A stretch of DNA of 64,000 nt from Pardosa pseudoannulata (Eukaryota; Arthropoda; Arachnida; Araneae; Lycosidae), in the NCBI GenBank assembly GCA_032207245.1, contig CM063510.1, positions 47,849,625 through 47,913,624 of the forward strand, in the 5' to 3' direction. A program made the translations under genes and the position numbers. Shown one piece after another: positions 59,100 through 64,000 of this stretch (position 1 is its first letter; every line of letters begins with the position of its first letter). The notes beneath the pieces are model-generated. The model was not told the origin of the DNA and did not search any database. It was given only the letters and a program-made list of their open reading frames with translations.

Positions 59100-60930
59100 C
59101 CCATTAGCGCCCAGTGATCTATTTTTAGATCGCTAAACATGGCTTGGTAAACTCGCTTTTAGATGACCTTAAACCAAACCCACACATTCTATACTGCACA
59201 GGGGGCAAGACAAGGCACGCACCTGTTTACCAACAAGTGGTTTTCTTGTTTTGTTTATATCATTGATCTAAAGCGATAAGAGAAAGTTTGTATCGCCCTT
59301 TCGTTCCACCGTTTTTCTACGTTTCTTAGCATAAACACTGAAAACAGCTAAGTAATAAGCGAAAGTTAAATTTTTTTTTGGTGATTTAACATCTTCATAG
59401 ATGTAGCTATCAGAATATAAACCGGTGTTATCTTAAACCAAATATAAATAGTAAAAATTAGTGTCAAAATACTGCTGATCTAGAAATAGATCACTGGGCA
59501 TTCGGGCGTTTTTTTTTTTCCTGACCCTGGTAATATTACGTTTTTTCACCTTTAGATGAAAATATGAGTTGAAAAGTATTTAATAGCTTTCAGGATGCAG
59601 TTGATTATCTGTTTTCTAAACAACGTAAAGAGGATATTATTGCCATATCCACTGATGTAGATGAACTGACAGATGAAGAGAAAATAGATAAGTTACATGC
59701 TCCATTTGTAAATGATATTGTTGGTAAAATAGAAGTAATATCAAAAGATGAGTGTGATTAAATAGATTTACCTTCAACGTTTGAGAGGAAGCCTAAAATA
59801 TTAAAAACATAAAAGCCAAAAATTGTTTGGAAAAAAAAACCCGAATTATACCAAATGGTCGGAATTAGGGGAAACTTATAAGAATAATATTTTGGCAATG
59901 GAAAATGATCTTGCAAATGCATCTTGCATCATTGCTTTGAAAAACTTTTTTCTGATGAAGTATATAACGTAATTGTGGATGAGACTATTCTCTATGCTAA
60001 AAATGTCAAAAACGACCATGATTTAATTATCACTAAAGAAGATATAAAGATATTTATAAGGTTTTTGATATATTTTGGCTATCTTACTCTTTCAAGTGAA
60101 AGATATTATTGGAGTGATGTAGAAGATTTAGTGATAGGTCTTGTACAGGACTTTTTTAATAGAAATGCTTACCTAGAAATAAAGTCATATATTCATTTCC
60201 AAGACATTTCAAAAGCAGATGAACATAAGAATGACAAATCAAGATAAAACTCCTTTTGGAGAGATTAATGCAAGTATTCTGCACAGAAATGTTCATAAAG
60301 GTGATTCTATGCCCATGTAAGATTTTTGAAGATCTGTTGCTGTAAAATATCTAAAATTGGGAATCGGAAAAAAAGTTTTGAAAGGTCGACCTTACAGTTT
60401 TCCTTCATCCTCAAAAGCTAATCTCAGTCATGATGTTCGCTTTTATAAAAGGGATCACATTATGGGACAAAGAAAGGGCAAAAGACGCTGTCGACTTGTA
60501 GGGTGCCAAGGAAGGCCCCTAACATATTGTGTGAAGTGCGATGAAACTTTATGCAAGAAGTGTTTCTTCAAATTCCACACTAAACTGTAGAAACATTGAA
60601 ATTTTATTATTTTAAAATAATTAAGCTTTACTAAGTGCATTTTGTAATATTGTGAAATTCTGCATAAATAAACGTTTTTTAAAAGAAAATGCATTAGTTT
60701 TTATCTATTTGGTTCGATTTTACCACGTTATTGAAGTACTAATGATTGTTGTGTATTTGCTAAAATATATCCTTCGAACGCCCAGTGATCTATTTTTAGA
60801 TCAGCATTTAAAAAAAAAACTAAGGTACGTATTGATAAAATTCGATAATAATATTCATGTTGATGGTAAAAGACCAATTTATGAATTATATGTCAGTGCG
60901 TCAAAATAAAATAATTTGGGCGTTAATGGG
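59100..60930 (+). mobile_element. piggyBac element, 1831 bp, internally deleted
   Basis: TTAA lies at 59096-59099 and 60931-60934. The inverted ends CCCATTAGCGCCCA and CCCATTAACGCCCA match at 13 of 14 positions. Subterminal hairpin-forming GATCTATTTTTAGATC occurs at 59116-59131 and 60787-60802, with an inverted variant at 59477-59492; each is next to CAGTG or CACTG and GCCC/GGGC. A transposase remnant reads on the plus strand. Confidence 0.88.
59564..60590 (+). pseudogene. piggyBac transposase, catalytic core lost
   Basis: Pieces in order are an acidic N-terminus (DAVDYLFSKQRK, DELTDEEKIDKLH) and the start of the conserved domain: FEKLFSDEVYNVIVDETILYA without its first residues, then EDIKIFIRFLIYFGYLTLS and YYWSDVEDL. 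After KSYIHFQDISKADEHKN the sequence jumps to the end of the protein. The C-terminal Cys-rich zinc finger follows: CRLVGCQGRP, CVKCDETLCKKCFFKFH, stop at 60588. The catalytic Asp region between these parts is missing; stops and shifts interrupt the rest. An intact piggyBac transposase is usually 500-600 residues. Confidence 0.85.
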
Positions 60931-60934
60931 TTAA

Positions 60935-61729
60935 GGCAATTGAACATTTAGATAATTTTAAGGACTAATAAGTCACAGTTATATAACTTATTTAAAAATT
61001 TTCACTCATCATTACATTTTTTATATTTGAAACCATGTCATTTTAGAACTGTCACAGGGGTTTGTATACCCTGAAAAATTAATTTTTTCTTATTGCTTTC
61101 TTAAATTTCCATATGGATGATATTCTCCTCTATCATAAAATTCTTATACAGTTTACTGTACAAAACTTTTGTTGAAATCATTCAATTCTCTCACAGGTCT
61201 TTTAAGTGGAATATTTTTCTTTGAATTAAATATTTAAGTACTATTTGTTGCAATCCTGGAAGCTTCAACACAAATCCTTTGAACTGTTCTTTTAAAAACA
61301 CTGTATACATCAGCAGTGGCTTGATGGATTTGCAAAAACAAATCCAAAGTTTTAGCATCTGGATTAGATTCAACAAGCCCTTTCAAGTATACATTGAATA
61401 TTAGTATTTCAGGCTATTTTCTGGAGTAAAAAATATAAGTAATATAAATAAAATTAAAAGTATAAATATAAAGCAATATTTGACTAAGACCATGAATAAA
61501 AAGATGCAAAAAAGAATAAGAAATATCAGATAATCACAGAATAAATATCTACAAGACAAAAGAAAAGCAAATCATATGCATGCATTAGAATGAAATCTCT
61601 AACTTAAGTGCTGAAAATAAATGTGCATGCACATGCTGCTTAGTCCCTACCACAGAAACAAATGGGGAAATAAGAAAGCGTGACCTAGAAACACCTATAG
61701 AAATTAGAATGATTGTAAATTAAGAAATG
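60935..61729. other. Intergenic, nothing recognised
   Basis: No exon or repeat that I can name. The 61-codon minus-strand open frame at 61191 has no visible motif. Confidence 0.4.
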
Positions 61730-61990
61730 TCAATATCTCATTATATGTCCATCAGCTTTTATTATTGCCTCCAAGCATCGTGCCACAACCTTGGCTAATT
61801 TTAAAATTGTAATTGAAGTTATACTCTTTCAGTTTTTCTTGGAAAACATATTTAAATCATCTTTGTTCATTTTGTGTTTTTGTAGAGCCTTTTTAATCAT
61901 GAACCACAGATTTTCGTTGATATCTGGGGCCTGAGGAAGAACATAGTTACTGCTTCCAATTATATGAAGTCATTAGATTTTCCCAGTTTT
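61730..61990 (-). pseudogene. C-terminal fragment of a Tc1-like transposase
   Basis: Minus-strand reading in shifting frames gives PQAPDIN, ENLWFMIKKALQKHKMNKDDL and KVVARCLEAIIKADGHIMRY. The last corresponds to the R-R-x-x-A-V-I-x-A-x-G-G-x-T-x-Y end of Tc1 transposases. No N-terminal or catalytic Asp part follows to the right, so it is a truncated copy. Terminal repeats were not found. Confidence 0.68.
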
Positions 61991-62330
61991 TTTTTTTTTT
62001 ATTTTTTCATTTGTGCTGTTTATTTGGGGTTACTGTCTTACTGGAATATAATATTATTATCATAACCCCTTTTCAGATTTTTATTTATTTATTTAAAGTA
62101 TGTATGTATTACAATGTGGTGCAGGGGCTTAGAAATTTTTCATGGGAGTTTACCTCTTCAACTAATAACTCAAACTTAATATAGCAATAATTTTACATAT
62201 AATACATATATATTGCAATCCACATGGAGATTACATCCTCCCCCTGCCATACACTATGCCACTGATATGATACATAATAGCATTCGTTGGAATAAATTCC
62301 TATACCACTGATATGCTTCATAGTTTGTAA

Positions 62331-62333
<3 letters not shown>

Positions 62334-62364
<31 letters not shown>

Positions 62365-62470
62365 GGGGGGGGGACAAAAAAAAAACTATTTTGCTTTTTC
62401 CAAATGGTTCAATGACCAACACTATTAAAGATACACTAAAAGGAAAAAAAAAAAAAAAAAAAAAAAAAAC
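62334..62470. repeat. Homopolymer cluster (poly-T, poly-G, poly-A)
   Basis: A T run at 62334-62360, a short G run, then poly-A at 62443-62469. The poly-A adjoins the C-terminal end of a Tc1-like remnant. Confidence 0.9.
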
Positions 62471-62474
62471 CTGG

Positions 62475-63357
62475 TACACCTGCTAATATGACATGGGGTC
62501 CCCCGCAAGCACACAGAAGTGCTGTAACATGACACGGCATGGACTAGACTAATGTCTGAAGCAATGCTGGAGGTAAATGGCACCATGAATCCCTCAAGGG
62601 CTGTCCATAAATCCCTAACAGAACAAGGTGGTGGAGATCTCTTCTGAATAGAACATTGCATATGTATGTCCATCAGAATGCACAATGGACATGAATGGGT
62701 ACAGGTGATCAGACAGAATGCTTAAGTACATGTCATCTGTGAGAGTTGTATCTAAATGTATCAGGGGCCCCATATAACTCCAACTGCATGTGCCCTATAC
62801 TATCATAGAGCCTCCACCAGTCCCCAGGGTCCACAGATTCATGAGGTTGTCTACATACCAGTACATATCCATCCACTTGATACAATTTGAAACGAAACTC
62901 ATCTGACCAAGCAACGTGTTTCTAATCATTAACAGTCCAATGTCAGTGTTGACAAGCCCAGGCAAGCTTTATGCCGTGCAGTCATCAAGGGTACACGAAT
63001 TGATCTTCGGCTCTGAAAGCCATATCAATGATAATTGTTGAATAGTTTGTAAGCTGAGACTTGTTGATGGCCCAGCACTGAAATCTGCAGCAATCTGTAA
63101 AAGGGGTTGCACTTTTGTCATGTTTAATGATTCTTCCCCAGTCATCATTGGTCCCAATCTTGCACAATCTTTTTTCAGCCATAGTAATGTAAGAGGTTTG
63201 ATGTTTTACTGGATTCCCAATATTTATGATACACCAGTGAAATAGTTGCATGGGAAAATCCGAATTCTACTACTACCTCAGAGATGCCACAACCCATGTC
63301 TCATATGTCAACTATAACCCCATGTTCAGACTCCCTTAAATCTTGATAACCTGCCAT
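62475..63357 (-). pseudogene. Broken Tc1-like transposase
   Basis: From ATG at 63357 the minus strand encodes MAGYQDLRESEHGVIV, a stop, GISEVVVEFGFSHATISLVY (helix-turn-helix), WGRIIKHDKSATPF and TIIIDMAFRAEDQ. Next come VAWSDEFRFKLYQVDG (first catalytic Asp), then MSIVHSDG and, after a deletion, QKRSPPP, DLWTALEG and a degraded PALLQTLV-SMPCHVTALLCACGG end. The segment with the second Asp and the Glu is missing. Several frameshifts and stops are present. This is the Araneae/crustacean-common Tc1 type by appearance; the element ends were not identified. Confidence 0.82.
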
Positions 63358-63429
63358 TGTAACAGTAGTAACTGATCTAACAATTGTGCCAGACACTTGT
63401 TGTCTTATATAGGCATTGACGACCGCAAC

Positions 63430-64000
63430 ACCATATTCTGATTGGTTTCTTATCTCTTTATCTGCTTATGCAAGACTATACCAATTTTGTTTTTTTTGCT
63501 CTTCAGTATATTAAAAATTTTGTCAATAAAAATATCCTTCCCATAAATGCTTTATACTTATGATTGTTGAGATATACAAATTCTAAATGTTTCCTTTGAT
63601 TTTGTAAAATAAAATAATTTTTTCTTTTTCAGGCTAGTCAATTATTATTATAACCATCCTTCCTAATGGCATTTTGTGCAGCTTGAGCATTAATAGGCTT
63701 ATTAATATTTACAGAAGTTTCTACAGAAAGTTAATGACACTTACTTTGGGATCCAACTTGATTTCAATCAGTATTGCTCTTATTGCTACTTTACTCAATT
63801 CCTTTTCTTCCTCTTTTACTTTAATTTTCAATAACTCCTTCACTTTAAACTTTTCAATAGTTTTCTGGATATATGTAGTTTTCCATTACAGTTTTAGATA
63901 TTTTGCAATACAAATGACCTTTTTTTAAATAATTTTGAAATAAAATTCTAACGTCTATATTTGTGTTTCATGGATAGTATAAATGTATACCATATTACAA
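63430..64000. other. Intergenic, nothing recognised
   Basis: AT-rich to the end of the window. The 84-codon plus-strand open frame at 63674 is low-complexity Ser/Phe/Ile and is not called. Confidence 0.4.

Overview
This is a eukaryotic (arthropod-type) genomic window: strongly AT-rich, with long introns flanked by GT/AG, dense (AT)n tracts, tRNA-derived SINE-like repeats and many cut-and-paste DNA transposons (hAT, Tc1/mariner, pogo/Tigger, piggyBac) in several stages of decay. The type of Ty3/gypsy pol and the mixture of repeats make a chelicerate such as a spider my best guess, but that is inference. No bacterial operons, CRISPR arrays or prophage are present.

Layout. 1-1313: the last two coding exons (+) of a FAM20C-like secretory-pathway kinase, which enters from the left. 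2.2-14.0 kb: a run of transposons, namely a 685-bp hAT MITE, a Tc1-like element with a broken transposase, a decayed pogo/Tigger element, a second Tc1/mariner element and another hAT MITE. 17.8-29.3 kb: the most interesting gene, a minus-strand cGAS-like receptor (cGLR, Mab-21 nucleotidyltransferase fold). Six coding exons join in frame, and the GS, E-x-D and third Asp catalytic motifs are all present; only the extreme N-terminus is not located. 31-40.5 kb: SINE-like repeats, several degenerate tandem arrays and a GTF2IRD2-like (ZBED/hAT) transposon with a broken coding region. 40.9-46.8 kb: a TTAA-flanked piggyBac element into which an almost intact Ty3/gypsy retrotransposon (gag plus pol, minus strand) has inserted; an assembly gap of 100 N hides its 3' end.

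47.6-57.7 kb holds two minus-strand cellular genes. One is a 565-residue BBS10-like (chaperonin-related) protein in a single coding exon, with decayed tandem copies of its own 3' end just downstream. The other is a complete three-exon FAD synthase (FLAD1: MoCF-like domain plus PAPS-reductase-like FAD synthase domain, 494 residues). 58.5-63.4 kb: a GC-rich tandem duplication, a second piggyBac element that has lost its catalytic core, and two broken Tc1-like transposases.

The four cellular genes do not look functionally linked: secreted-protein phosphorylation, nucleic-acid sensing with second-messenger synthesis, ciliary chaperonin assembly and flavin metabolism. The candidate for an undescribed system is the cGLR, which belongs to the animal branch of the family that also includes bacterial CBASS cyclases.
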